From the NCBI GenBank assembly GCA_029263175.1, contig JAJCXZ010000099.1, positions 17,637 to 81,636 on the forward strand: a DNA stretch of 64,000 bases, written 5' to 3'. Origin of the DNA: Acidimicrobiales bacterium (GTDB lineage: Bacteria; Actinomycetota; Acidimicrobiia; Acidimicrobiales; Aldehydirespiratoraceae). The translations under genes were made by a program, and so were the position numbers. A model generated the notes under the pieces. It was not told where the DNA came from and ran no database searches. It saw nothing but the letters and a program-made list of their open reading frames with translations. Within the stretch, counting starts at the first letter, position 1. Each line of letters starts with the position of its first letter. Of this stretch, positions 1-7,810 are shown in pieces.

Positions 1-176
1 CGGTCGGCCCCCGCCAGATCGACAGCGAGATGGGGTGAGGCTGTGGCGACGAACTCGCCGTTGACGCGCAACCGCCGCGCCCGAAGCTCTGCGGTGGGCT
101 CGCCGCTGATCGCTCGTACGACGGCCGCCGCATGGCGCTCGCGGCGGCGCCGACGGACAGCGTCAGTCGAACTCAC
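1..176 (-). CDS. cobT: Cobaltochelatase CobT subunit, N-terminal fragment (runs off the window)
   Basis: A reading frame opens with GTG at 176-174, inside the last codons of the upstream cobS, and stays open to base 1. The start overlaps the cobS stop (165-163) by 14 bases, which suggests translational coupling. The visible residues begin VSSTDAVRRRRE and continue with an Ala/Arg-rich stretch ending in an HLAVDLAGAD-like segment. This suits the N-terminus of CobT, the partner of the AAA+ ATPase CobS in aerobic cobaltochelatase. The MIDAS/VWA domain that would confirm the family lies beyond the window edge. The call therefore rests mainly on position after cobS and on general character. Confidence 0.55.
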   Translation of the reverse strand, partial: MSSTDAVRRRRRERHAAAVVRAISGEPTAELRARRLRVNGEFVATASPHLAVDLAGAD

Positions 177-1131
177 CGTTCGGGTCCTGTTCGATCAGTT
201 CTCGCTCAAAGGCCCGCTGGAAGTACTCGCCGACAATGGAGTGTTCGGCGGGGTCACACGTGTTGAGAAACGAGAGACGGAATGCATCGGCCACGTCGCC
301 GAAGATCTCGACGTTCTCTGCCCACGAGATGACGGTGCGAGGCGACATTACCGTTGACAGGTCGCCTGCTTGGAAGCCAATCCTCGTCATCCCCGCGACA
401 GCAACCATTCCGGCGATGAGCTGCTCACCCCCGGGCGCTGCCATCAGCGACGGAACTCGAGCGGCGACGATGCCGACCTCGTCGGTGACGTCGAGATAGT
501 CGAGCTTGGCGATGATGTCCCAACGGTCGACCTGGGCCTGGTTGAGCGGCTGCGTCCCGTGGTAGAGCCCAGTCAGATTCCCCAGTCCAACCGTGTTGGC
601 GGTGGCGAACATCCGAAAGCTCGGGTGTGCGGTCAGAACACGATTCTGGTCAAGCAGCGTGAACCGTCCCCCTCGCTCGAGGACCCGCTGGATGACGAAC
701 ATGACATCTGGTCGGCCGGCGTCGAACTCGTCGAAGACCAGGGCGACAGGCCGTTGGAGCGACCAGGGGAGGATGCCCTCCTGGAACTCGGTGACCTGCA
801 CGCCATCGCGGACGACAATGGCATCGCGGCCCACGAGGTCGAGTCGGGTGATGTGACCATCGAGGTTGACGCGAACACACGGCCAGTTGAGACGAGCCGC
901 GACCTGCTCGATGTGGGTGGACTTCCCTGTGCCGTGGCTGCCCTGGAGCAACACACGGCGGTTGTGGCCGAACCCGGCGAGAATCGCCGTCGTGACCTGG
1001 ACGTCGAATCGGTAGGCCGGATCCACTTCCGGGACGTGCTCATCGGGCTCGCCGAACGCCAGGACCTCCAGGTCGCACTTGAAGCCGAAGACGGCTTCAA
1101 CGTCGACCGCGACGTCGGGGACGTCAACCAC
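163..1131 (-). CDS. cobS: CobS-type AAA+ ATPase (aerobic cobaltochelatase subunit)
   Basis: This is a 322-residue AAA+ ATPase of the MoxR/CobS group, the motor that with CobT and CobN inserts cobalt into hydrogenobyrinate diamide. Walker A GSHGTGKST lies at about residues 64-72, Walker B ALVFDEFDAG at about 130-139, and the sensor segment MFATANTVGLG follows. The long stretches THIEQVAARLNWPCVRVNLD and DVMFVIQRVLE are those remembered from alphaproteobacterial CobS, so similarity is high over the whole length. It starts with GTG directly after the xsc stop codon, so it is very likely co-transcribed with xsc. No other cobalamin gene is visible. Whether it serves B12 synthesis or acts as a remodelling chaperone in this operon cannot be decided from sequence. 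Confidence 0.85.
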   Translation of the reverse strand: MVDVPDVAVDVEAVFGFKCDLEVLAFGEPDEHVPEVDPAYRFDVQVTTAILAGFGHNRRVLLQGSHGTGKSTHIEQVAARLNWPCVRVNLDGHITRLDLVGRDAIVVRDGVQVTEFQEGILPWSLQRPVALVFDEFDAGRPDVMFVIQRVLERGGRFTLLDQNRVLTAHPSFRMFATANTVGLGNLTGLYHGTQPLNQAQVDRWDIIAKLDYLDVTDEVGIVAARVPSLMAAPGGEQLIAGMVAVAGMTRIGFQAGDLSTVMSPRTVISWAENVEIFGDVADAFRLSFLNTCDPAEHSIVGEYFQRAFERELIEQDPNGEFD

Positions 1132-2898
1132 TCAGACGTAGTCCTTGTACTTGTCGAGGTGACGCACGGGCTTGCTCAACGCATCCTTGCGGAACGGGTC
1201 GCCGAGCTCCTTGGTGCACATGATCTCGATGACGGTGGTCTGGCCGTCATTCATCTGCGCGTCGATAGCCGCCTTGAACGCGGGACCGACCTCGTCGATG
1301 TCGTCGACGCGTCGACCGTTGGCGCCCATCGCCTGGGCGATCTCGGAGTAGTTCTCGCCGCCATCGAGCTCGCCGGCAACGAACCGGCGGCCGTAGAAAT
1401 CGACCTGGTTCTTCTTCTCGGCTCCCCAATGTCGGTTGTGGAAGACGATCGAGGTGACGGGGATGTCATGACGAACGGCGGTCATGAGTTCGCTCATGCT
1501 CATCGCCCATGCGCCGTCGCCGGCGTAGGAGATGGCCGGACGATCGGGTGCGGCAGCCTTGGCGCCGATCATCGTCGGCAGTGCGTAGCCACAGTTGCCG
1601 AAGCTCATCGGGGCGAGAAACGAACGGGGCTCTTCGAAGCGCAGGTAGCTGTTGGCCACAGAATTGATGTTGCCGATGTCGGTCGACACCATCGCCCGAG
1701 CCGGCATGGCCTTCTCGAGCTCGCGCAGGACCTGGCGGGGATGAAGCCATTTGCCCTCTTCGTGGTCGGCTTCCTCGATCATCTCGAGGCTGAAATCGTC
1801 GCGCTCGTGCGTCCACCCGTCGAGCTCGGCTTCCCAAGCCGCCTTCTCCTCGGCGGTCTTTGCTTCACGCTCGACGCGGTTGGTGTCGCAGGCAAGCGTC
1901 CTGCCGTCGAGACGGCCGAGAATGGCCGTCGCCGCCGCGCCGGCGTCGCCGACGATGCCAACGGTGACCTTCTTGACGAGGCCGATCATCTTCTGGTCGG
2001 CATCGACCTGGATGATCTTGGCGTCCTTGGGCCAGTAGTCCATGTCGTGCTGGGGCAGAGTCCCGAACGGGCCAAGGCGAGTACCGAGGGCGAGGACGAC
2101 ATCGGCCTGGCTGATCAGCTTCATCGCAGCCTTGGAACCCTGGTAGCCGAGCGGGCCCGTCCACTGCGGATGACTGGCCGGGAAGGAGTCGTTGTGCAGG
2201 TAGCTGTTGACCACTGGGCAGCCGAGGCGCTCGGCGAGGGCGATGGCCTCGGCCATCGCGTCACCCATGACCACGCCGCCACCACTGACCATGACCGGGA
2301 ACTCGGCTTGGGCGAGCAGTTCGGCGGCTTCATTGAGTGTGCGCTCGCCGCCAGGGCCGCGATCGATGCGCATCGGCTCGGGGATCTCGACGTCGATGTC
2401 GCCATAAAAGCGATCACGGGGGATGTTGAGCTGGGTCGGGCCGATCTCCGACATGGCACGATCGAAGCACCGCGCCGTGATTTCGGCCATACGGTTCTCG
2501 TTGTTGATGTGGCCCTGGTACTTCACGAACTCCTGGAACATCGGGAGTTGGTTGGCCTCCTGGAAGCCGCCGAGGCCAATGCCCATCGTGCCGGTCTCAG
2601 GGGTGACTATCACGACCGGGCTGTGCGCCCAGAACGCGGCCGCTATGGCGGTGACACAGTTGGAGATACCTGGGCCGTTCTGGCCGATCACGACACCGTG
2701 GTCGCCGCTGACCCGGGCATAACCGTCGGCCATGTGGGCGGCACCCTGCTCATGAACCACCGGAACGAGGCGAATGCCCGCCGGAGCGAAGATGTCCATG
2801 GCGTCCATGAACGCACTGCCCATGATGCCGAAGATGGTAGTGACGCCGTTGGCCACCATGGTCTCGACGAAAGCCTCGCTGGGCGTCATACGGGTCAT
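1132..2898 (-). CDS. xsc: Sulfoacetaldehyde acetyltransferase
   Basis: Xsc is a thiamine-diphosphate enzyme that converts sulfoacetaldehyde and phosphate to acetyl phosphate and sulfite, the desulfonating step of taurine breakdown. The 588 residues match the family length. The N-terminal domain has the conserved Glu in VHEQGAAHMADGYAR, and the TPP-binding GDGAWAMSMSELM lies near residue 458. It is followed by the Xsc-typical HWGAEKKNQVDFYGRRF. The ATG at 2898 is preceded by a purine-rich GAGGGGGAGA ribosome site. A tetR gene lies 84 bp upstream and cobS begins right after the stop. Tpa and Pta for the flanking steps are encoded 1.4-3.7 kb away on the same strand. Confusion with acetolactate synthase is unlikely given the Xsc-specific C-terminal motifs. 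Confidence 0.95.
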   Translation of the reverse strand: MTRMTPSEAFVETMVANGVTTIFGIMGSAFMDAMDIFAPAGIRLVPVVHEQGAAHMADGYARVSGDHGVVIGQNGPGISNCVTAIAAAFWAHSPVVIVTPETGTMGIGLGGFQEANQLPMFQEFVKYQGHINNENRMAEITARCFDRAMSEIGPTQLNIPRDRFYGDIDVEIPEPMRIDRGPGGERTLNEAAELLAQAEFPVMVSGGGVVMGDAMAEAIALAERLGCPVVNSYLHNDSFPASHPQWTGPLGYQGSKAAMKLISQADVVLALGTRLGPFGTLPQHDMDYWPKDAKIIQVDADQKMIGLVKKVTVGIVGDAGAAATAILGRLDGRTLACDTNRVEREAKTAEEKAAWEAELDGWTHERDDFSLEMIEEADHEEGKWLHPRQVLRELEKAMPARAMVSTDIGNINSVANSYLRFEEPRSFLAPMSFGNCGYALPTMIGAKAAAPDRPAISYAGDGAWAMSMSELMTAVRHDIPVTSIVFHNRHWGAEKKNQVDFYGRRFVAGELDGGENYSEIAQAMGANGRRVDDIDEVGPAFKAAIDAQMNDGQTTVIEIMCTKELGDPFRKDALSKPVRHLDKYKDYV

Positions 2899-2939
2899 GA
2901 GATATGTCTCCCCCTCGACTCAGGTCCTCCGTGAGACCT

Positions 2940-2962
2940 TCTAACAGAATTGCTATATGGTA
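2940..2962 (-). promoter_or_regulatory. Probable xsc promoter and overlapping operator box
   Basis: On the minus strand the 84-bp gap upstream of xsc contains TACCAT (plus 2957-2962), fitting a TAnnnT -10 element. About 11 bases downstream comes the box TCTAAC (plus 2940-2945), embedded in the short palindrome TTCTAACAGAA. The box falls at the predicted transcription start, where a TetR-type repressor could block initiation. The same hexamer occurs upstream of tetR and tpa. No convincing -35 was seen. The assignment is an inference from motif recurrence. Confidence 0.4.
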
Positions 2963-2982
2963 TCACTCGGTGGTTGGACGTG

Positions 2983-3585
2983 TCATCCGTCGGTTTCCAG
3001 GTTTCGAATCCCTGCGATCAGCAGATCGACCAGATGGTCGAACGTGTCGTCGGGGTCATGCGGCAGCGGATGACCATCACCGGATTCGAGATGGGCCAAG
3101 CCGTGAAAGGCGCTCCGGAGCCCTCGCGCAACGTGCATCCGCTCGTCGTCCGTCAGGTCGAAAGACGCAAGCGATTGAGCGATGATCGCCACGACGTTCT
3201 CGACGGCAGCCTCGAGCTCCGGGTCCCCGGCGCACGGGTAGCGATCGGTGGCGGCATACAGGCCGGGATTGATGCGGACGACTTCGCGCCAGGCTCGGCC
3301 GACGGCTCGGACAGCCTCATCACCGGCCACCCCGATCGCCGCCGCGCTGAGCGCTTCGGCCAGGAGTTCTCGACCTCGGAGCCCCAGGCTTCGCAGCAGA
3401 TCGTCGAACCCCTCGACATGGCGGTAGAGAGCAGGCTGTCGAACGCCAAGACGCTCGGCAACTTTGGTGAGAGTGACTGCGTCGAGTCCTTCGGAATCAG
3501 CGAGAACCGCCGCTTCATCGATCACGCGTTGGGAATCGAGGGATCCGGCCATGTCTTTCGAGGGTAGTCCGCCGTTAGAAGCCAT
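2983..3585 (-). CDS. TetR-family transcriptional regulator, probable taurine-gene regulator
   Basis: This is a 200-residue TetR-family protein (189 if the inner start is used). The N-terminal helix-turn-helix is clear: RVIDEAAVLADSEGLDAVTL, then TKVAERLGV and QPALYRHV. The C-terminal ligand domain is of the type with a conserved GLRSAFHGLAHLE segment. The longest frame starts at 3585. An alternative ATG at 3552 (MAGSLDSQ) is attractive because it would put both GTTAGA boxes (3574-3579, 3595-3600) upstream of the coding region. It lies immediately upstream of xsc on the same strand and within the tpa/pta/xsc block, so control of taurine use is the natural inference. The ligand is unknown. Confidence 0.85.
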   Translation of the reverse strand: MASNGGLPSKDMAGSLDSQRVIDEAAVLADSEGLDAVTLTKVAERLGVRQPALYRHVEGFDDLLRSLGLRGRELLAEALSAAAIGVAGDEAVRAVGRAWREVVRINPGLYAATDRYPCAGDPELEAAVENVVAIIAQSLASFDLTDDERMHVARGLRSAFHGLAHLESGDGHPLPHDPDDTFDHLVDLLIAGIRNLETDG

Positions 3586-3600
3586 TGCACATTTGTTAGA
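3574..3600. promoter_or_regulatory. Paired GTTAGA boxes upstream of tetR, candidate autoregulatory operator
   Basis: Two direct GTTAGA hexamers, at 3574-3579 and 3595-3600, are spaced 21 bp apart start to start, two helical turns. They flank or overlap the longest tetR start. The same hexamer (or its complement TCTAAC) occurs upstream of xsc and tpa. AT-rich hexamers are uncommon in this GC-rich sequence. Operator function is inferred. Confidence 0.35.
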
Positions 3601-3678
3601 GGTGAGTGACGGTCAGGGATGTGCGCGACCCGAGCGATTACTGTCGCAGTCGGGACAATCAACAGGGAGGGCCGTCAC

Positions 3679-4260
3679 ATGACGTACCCCGCAACATTCA
3701 CGTTCGATCCACCCGAAAAGGTGGAGAACTGGCGACCGCTTGTGCAGTGGATCATGGCGGTCCCGCACTTCATCGTCCTCTACTTCATCCAAATCGTGGC
3801 CGGGGTCTGCCTCCTGATTTCGTGGCTCGCCATCGTGATCACCGGCAAGCTCCCGCAGGGACTGGCTGACTTCATTTGCATGGCCAACCGCTACGAGATG
3901 CGGGTCATGGCGTACGCCGGCTTTCTGCACGGCGAGTATCCACCATTCGACTTCACGATGACGGCCGCTGACCCTGGCGGGCAACCGGTGCGCGTCGACT
4001 TCGAGCCCGCGCTCGAGGGGCGAAACCGGCTGACGGTTCTCCTCCGCATCATCTGGGCGATCCCCGCGATGTTGTTCGTGTTCGTGATCGTTCTCGTTGC
4101 TGAGATCCTCTGGTTCATCGCGTTCTTTGCCGTGCTCTTCACCGGCAAATGGCCGACCGGCCTGCTCGACTTCGTGCAAGGGGCCCTTCGCGTCGCCACC
4201 CGAGGGAACGCGTACTTCACGCTCCTGACCGACGAGTACCCACCGTTCGAGACGGCCTGA
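3679..4260 (+). CDS. DUF4389 membrane protein
   Basis: This is a membrane protein of 193 residues with two DUF4389 repeats. Each repeat has a hydrophobic hairpin followed by a short TGKxPxGLxDF-like stretch and a YPPF motif: first ITGKLPQGLADF and GEYPPFDF, then FTGKWPTGLLDF and DEYPPFET. Four membrane segments are visible, roughly residues 20-35, 38-53, 118-135 and 137-153. The start at 3679 is chosen over the longer frame from 3619 because AGGGAGG sits 8 bases upstream. It is convergent with pta and lies inside the taurine block on the opposite strand. The family has no known function, and a link to sulfonate or sulfite transport is only a positional guess. Confidence 0.85.
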   Translation: MTYPATFTFDPPEKVENWRPLVQWIMAVPHFIVLYFIQIVAGVCLLISWLAIVITGKLPQGLADFICMANRYEMRVMAYAGFLHGEYPPFDFTMTAADPGGQPVRVDFEPALEGRNRLTVLLRIIWAIPAMLFVFVIVLVAEILWFIAFFAVLFTGKWPTGLLDFVQGALRVATRGNAYFTLLTDEYPPFETA

Positions 4261-4291
4261 GAGCCACAGCTGAGCGGCCGACAGATCCACG

Positions 4292-5212
4292 TCAGGCAGA
4301 AGCTTGAAGGGCCGAGATCACCGCGACGTTGACGATGTCGTCAGTACTACAACCACGGGAGAGATCGTGGAGCACGCCGTCGAGGCCCTGGAGCAGCGGC
4401 CCGAAGGCCTGCGCCCCACCGAGCCGTTCGGTGATCTTGTAGGCGATGTTGCCGGAGTCGAGATCAGGGAACACGAACACGTTGGCCTGGCCGGCCACCG
4501 CTGATTCCGGCGCCTTTGCCTCGGCGATCGCGGGCACCCATGCCGCGTCGAACTGGAGCTCGCCATCGAGGGCCAGGTCGGGAGCCAGATCGTGGGCGAG
4601 GGCCGTCGCCTCCAGAACCTTGTCGACTCGGGAGTGCGCAGCACTCCCCTTTGTCGAGAAGGACAGCATCGCAACCCGAGGAACAACCCCGCTGAGCTGG
4701 GCAAACGTGGCGGCACTGGAAACCGCCACGCTCGCCAGCTGCTCAGCAGTCGGGTCCGGAAGGACACCGCAGTCGCCATAGACGATCGGTTGGCCCGTGG
4801 GCAGAACGAAGAAGAAGCAGCTGCTCACCGCGCCGACATCCGGCGCCACCCCCAGCACACGAAGCCCGGCTCGAATCACATCACCGGTCGGTCGGGTGGC
4901 GCCCGCGACGGCACCCGCCGCCCACCCCGTCTTCACGAGAGCCGTGGCGATTGTGAGCGGATCCCCGATATCGAATGGGCGACCGGCCCACGGCTCTTCT
5001 GTGGCGCTGGCCAGGTCAGCGACGAGCTCGTCTGCCTCCGGATGAGCAGCCTCGGCCAAAGAGCCGATATCGCGACCGATCACGAGAGCTTCGGCGAGTC
5101 CCTCCGCGTTGAGGCGGTCGGCCGCGCCGTAGGCCCGTGGGTCGTCGTCAGCAAGCAGGATGCGGCGCGGTGCCGACGCTGCCCGTTCGTACCAATCGTC
5201 GAGAACGCTCAT
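4292..5212 (-). CDS. pta: Phosphate acetyltransferase
   Basis: Pta transfers the acetyl group of acetyl phosphate to CoA, capturing the product of Xsc as acetyl-CoA. The 306-residue protein is a single PTA/PTB domain, the short form. Visible family segments are [19 protein letters not shown], the central [67 protein letters not shown], and the C-terminal [13 protein letters not shown] and [14 protein letters not shown]. It starts 15 bp after the tpa stop on the same strand, so tpa and pta form one transcription unit. Sitting between tpa and xsc, it most likely serves taurine dissimilation rather than general acetate metabolism. Confidence 0.92.
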   Translation of the reverse strand: MSVLDDWYERAASAPRRILLADDDPRAYGAADRLNAEGLAEALVIGRDIGSLAEAAHPEADELVADLASATEEPWAGRPFDIGDPLTIATALVKTGWAAGAVAGATRPTGDVIRAGLRVLGVAPDVGAVSSCFFFVLPTGQPIVYGDCGVLPDPTAEQLASVAVSSAATFAQLSGVVPRVAMLSFSTKGSAAHSRVDKVLEATALAHDLAPDLALDGELQFDAAWVPAIAEAKAPESAVAGQANVFVFPDLDSGNIAYKITERLGGAQAFGPLLQGLDGVLHDLSRGCSTDDIVNVAVISALQASA

Positions 5213-5227
5213 GGCGATGAGAGCCGC

Positions 5228-6580
5228 TCAGCGATCCCCGGCAAGCCATGCCGTGGCTCTGGTGAGAACCTGATCGGACCGGTCGATGATGTCGTCGATG
5301 ACGGCTCGGTCAGCCACCAGTGGCGGCGAGTACGTGAGCATCGTGGCCCCACGGTCATCGGGCCGGATGAGGAGGCCGGCGTCGCGGACCATGCGGGCGA
5401 GAGCGCCGCTTTGCAGGCCGACGGTCTCTTCGTCATTCAGATCGCGGCTTTCAGCGCGGCTGCCCATGAGTTCAAGGGCGTAGAAGTAACCAATGCCACG
5501 CTTCTCGCGGAGCACGTCGTACTTCTCGACGAGCGATTCCATGCCCGCCGCGAAGTAGCCCTCGTTGGCGCGGACATGTTTCATGATGCCCTCGTCCTGC
5601 ATCGCCTGGATGTTGGCGACCGCTACCGCAGTGGAGACCGGGTGGCCGCCGAACGTGGAGCCGTGATTGAAGAGCGCAACATCGCTCTCCCAGATCGTCT
5701 CGAGCAATGGGCGGCGAACGATCACACCGCCGAGAGGGAGGTACGCGCTGGTCACACCCTTGGCGAACGTGATCATGTCGGGGACAACACCGAAGCGCTC
5801 GCTTCCGAAGAAGTGCCCGAGGCGACCGAAGGAGCAGATGACCTCGTCGGCACAGAGCAGGACGCCGTACTTGTCACAGATGCGACGGAGCTCTTGCCAA
5901 TAGCCGTCGGGGGGCACGAGGCATCCCCGACCGTTCTGGACTGGTTCCGCGATCACCATCGCCACGGTCTCAGGACCTTCAGCGAGGATCGTCTCTTCGA
6001 CCGCGGCAGCCGACGCCAGCGAGTCGGCCGTGTCGCGGTGGGTGTTCGGAACGTTGCGGACACCGTCCCACAGCATCGGTAGGAAGGTCTGGCGGAACTT
6101 CGGCACGCCGGTGACGGCAAGTGCCGCCAGTGTGGTGCCGTGGTACGACCAGTTGCGGGAGATGATCTTGTAGCGGGTGTCCTCGCCGCTGGCGACGTGG
6201 AAGTTTCGGGCGAACTTCATCGCTGACTCCACCGCCTCGGATCCAGAGCTGACAAAGAACGTGTCACTGAGGTCGCCGGGGGCAACTTCGGCAATCATCG
6301 TGGCGGCCCGGGTTACGGGCTCATGGGTAGTGCCCCAGTTGGGGTAGAAGGCCAGCTTCTCCATCTGCTTCGATGCCACCGCGGCAAGATCGGCGCGGCC
6401 ATGGCCGAGGTTGGTGCAGAACAGTCCGGCAAGGCCGTCGAGGTACTTGTTGCCGTCGGTGTCCCAGACGTAGCAACCCTCACCATGGTCCATGACGAGC
6501 ATGTCGTCCGCGTTCCACGCAGGACCCTTCGTGAAGTGCGGAACAACGTGGGCCTGGGCATCAGCGCGCAGATCAGACAT
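5228..6580 (-). CDS. tpa: Taurine--pyruvate aminotransferase (class III)
   Basis: Tpa moves the amino group of taurine to pyruvate, giving sulfoacetaldehyde and L-alanine. The 450-residue protein is a class III PLP aminotransferase with the cofactor-phosphate motif SSGSEAVESAMKFAR, the aspartate of CADEVICSFGRLG, and the Schiff-base lysine in FAKGVTSAY near residue 274. HGSTFGGHPVSTAVA follows. The ATG at 6580 has GAAGGGA 5 bases upstream. Substrate assignment comes from context: pta follows by 15 bp and xsc lies 2.3 kb further on. Class III enzymes are hard to tell apart by sequence alone, so taurine specificity is strong but indirect. A TCTAAC-type inverted box lies at 6629-6647. Confidence 0.87.
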   Translation of the reverse strand: MSDLRADAQAHVVPHFTKGPAWNADDMLVMDHGEGCYVWDTDGNKYLDGLAGLFCTNLGHGRADLAAVASKQMEKLAFYPNWGTTHEPVTRAATMIAEVAPGDLSDTFFVSSGSEAVESAMKFARNFHVASGEDTRYKIISRNWSYHGTTLAALAVTGVPKFRQTFLPMLWDGVRNVPNTHRDTADSLASAAAVEETILAEGPETVAMVIAEPVQNGRGCLVPPDGYWQELRRICDKYGVLLCADEVICSFGRLGHFFGSERFGVVPDMITFAKGVTSAYLPLGGVIVRRPLLETIWESDVALFNHGSTFGGHPVSTAVAVANIQAMQDEGIMKHVRANEGYFAAGMESLVEKYDVLREKRGIGYFYALELMGSRAESRDLNDEETVGLQSGALARMVRDAGLLIRPDDRGATMLTYSPPLVADRAVIDDIIDRSDQVLTRATAWLAGDR

Positions 6581-6628
6581 GGTGGTCCCTTCTCGGATGG
6601 GTCGCCCCGCGACCCATCTTGGGCAACG

Positions 6629-6647
6629 CTAACAGGATCGAGTTAGA
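6629..6647. promoter_or_regulatory. CTAAC-N8-GTTAG inverted box upstream of tpa, candidate TetR operator
   Basis: CTAAC at 6629-6633 faces GTTAG at 6642-6646 across 8 bp, giving an inverted repeat that ends in the GTTAGA hexamer also found upstream of tetR and, inverted, upstream of xsc. It lies about 50-65 bp before the tpa ATG. A 13-bp centre-to-centre inverted arrangement suits a TetR dimer. Function is inferred. Confidence 0.4.
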
Positions 6648-6684
6648 GCGTCTAGCGCTTACGCGAACATGCCTAACCATCCCT

Positions 6685-6711
6685 CAGAACGCCCCGTGGC
6701 CCCCCGTTCTG
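6685..6711 (-). terminator. Short hairpin after the AbiEi/DUF559 gene
   Basis: CAGAACG and CGTTCTG form a 7-bp stem around a C-rich 13-base loop. The hairpin abuts copy A of the 49-bp palindrome, so two hairpins lie in tandem downstream of the minus-strand AbiEi/DUF559 gene. No T-tract follows. Confidence 0.3.
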
Positions 6712-6759
6712 AACTCGTGCAACGTCGTTGTGCTTCTCGTGATGGCGTTGCACGAGTTC
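6711..6759 (-). repeat. 49-bp palindromic repeat, copy A
   Basis: The arms GAACTCGTGCAACG and CGTTGCACGAGTTC (14 bp each) face each other across a 21-base centre. The element begins 8 bases past the stop of the minus-strand AbiEi/DUF559 gene. Read on the minus strand it matches copy C (38410-38458) over nearly its full length. The loop carries an additional CTCGTG, so three copies of CTCGTG/CACGAG occur in one element. It may act as a terminator, but its recurrence marks it as a dispersed repeat. Confidence 0.8.
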
Positions 6760-6767
6760 GGAGGTCG

Positions 6768-7718
6768 TCAGGCCGTGCGACGGTGTGCGAGCAACAGGGC
6801 GAGGGCGTTTAGCTGCGCCACGACATCGGACGGACGGCTGAAGACGTCTGCATCGGTAAACGTTGCGACGGTGAACCCCTCAGCCTCGAGAGCCAAGTGT
6901 CGCTGCTCATCGCGCCTGAGATCTGTCAACGAGCCATGGTGCAGCAGCGTTCCGACCTCGACGACAAGCCGATGGGACCGATCAAGGAAGTCCACGCGCC
7001 CAAGCCATGTCTCACCAGCTCCGACGTCGACCTGGCAGGTGAATCTCAGAGACGCGATCTGACCGGCCAGCTGGAAGAACCGTCGCTCAAGCCCGGATTC
7101 GAACGGCACCGGACTGGCGCGTCGCTCCTGCGCAATCTCGCGCATGATCGCACTGCCCGTTCGCCCTCGAATCGCAAGACGATCGACTGTCACGCCGAGA
7201 CGTTCCACCGTCACGAGACGCCGAGCCAGGCAGGTGTCCACCAGCTGGGCGATCCGGTCATTTCTCCGGATTCGACCGGCGAGGTCGAAAAGGGTCCGCT
7301 CGGGGGTAGTGACCGGCAGGTCGAGAACGCTGGTCGTGTGCATCGGCGACAGGTCGAGTGGCTGAGCAACATTGCCGAGTTGCGCCGATGATCGGCGGGG
7401 GCGACACCGCCGCCCCGTGACCATTGCGGGCAGGAGCTCGAAGCCGGGCAGGTCCCAGAGTGCCGCGGCCGACTCGTGGGACACGACCGCCCCCCGGCCG
7501 GCGTCGAGAACCGCCGCCATCAGCTCGGCGTGCGGTGTCTCAGGGGCACCCGCAATCCGCAGCACCGAGGGGCTCAGGCGAATCAGTCGACCGTTGTTGA
7601 CGCGCCAGTTGACCTGGCTGCTCGAGAGGCCGTCGGCCCGCAGCTGCTGGTGGGTTACCAGTCCGTGCTGTGCGGCCGCCAGGCGCTCAATGACTTCGTT
7701 CGATGGACGTTCTCTCAT
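6768..7718 (-). CDS. AbiEi-like winged-helix / DUF559 endonuclease-like protein
   Basis: The N-terminal 60 residues resemble the AbiEi-type winged helix of type IV antitoxins: LAAAQHGLVTHQQLRADGLS followed by VNNGRLIRLSPSVLRIAG. The C-terminal third resembles DUF559/Vsr-like PD-(D/E)XK nucleases: SGLERRFF, then RVDFLDRSHRLVVEV, a conserved DEQRHLALEAEGF and a terminal FTDADVF. The ATG at 7718 (MRERPSNE) is preferred to the longer frame from 7781, whose first codons run into copy B of the 49-bp palindrome. Such fusions are common in actinobacteria, with unknown targets. No partner toxin gene is adjacent. The gene separates the taurine block from pheST and is bracketed by two copies of the repeat. 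Confidence 0.75.
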   Translation of the reverse strand: MRERPSNEVIERLAAAQHGLVTHQQLRADGLSSSQVNWRVNNGRLIRLSPSVLRIAGAPETPHAELMAAVLDAGRGAVVSHESAAALWDLPGFELLPAMVTGRRCRPRRSSAQLGNVAQPLDLSPMHTTSVLDLPVTTPERTLFDLAGRIRRNDRIAQLVDTCLARRLVTVERLGVTVDRLAIRGRTGSAIMREIAQERRASPVPFESGLERRFFQLAGQIASLRFTCQVDVGAGETWLGRVDFLDRSHRLVVEVGTLLHHGSLTDLRRDEQRHLALEAEGFTVATFTDADVFSRPSDVVAQLNALALLLAHRRTA

Positions 7719-7760
7719 CCATCGATCGTTCCACCCGGGTGTGACAGACAGAGGTCCGTT

Positions 7761-7809
7761 GTACTCGTGCACTCTCGTCACGAGAGGGAGGACGAGGTTG
7801 CACGAGTTG
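7761..7809 (-). repeat. 49-bp palindromic repeat, copy B
   Basis: The outer arms ACTCGTGCA and TGCACGAGT pair, and the centre holds TCGTCACGAGAG. The element has the same length and layout as copy C, with more mismatches in the middle. It begins directly after the pheT stop (7811-7813). As in the other copies, CTCGTG/CACGAG occurs three times, allowing two mutually exclusive hairpins. A terminator role for pheT is likely. Confidence 0.75.
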
Positions 7810-7810
7810 C

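Noticed and set aside
370..2934. 854-codon open frame on the plus strand opposite cobS and xsc
   Set aside because: It is the antisense shadow of two well-recognised genes, caused by GC-rich third positions; its translation has no recognisable domain.
2985..3010. GGTTTCGAATCCC resembling a tRNA T-loop
   Set aside because: It lies in the 3' end of tetR, with no matching acceptor or D arm upstream.
6768..7718. A full type IV toxin-antitoxin system
   Set aside because: Only the AbiEi-like domain is present, fused to a DUF559 domain. No AbiEii-type toxin gene is adjacent.
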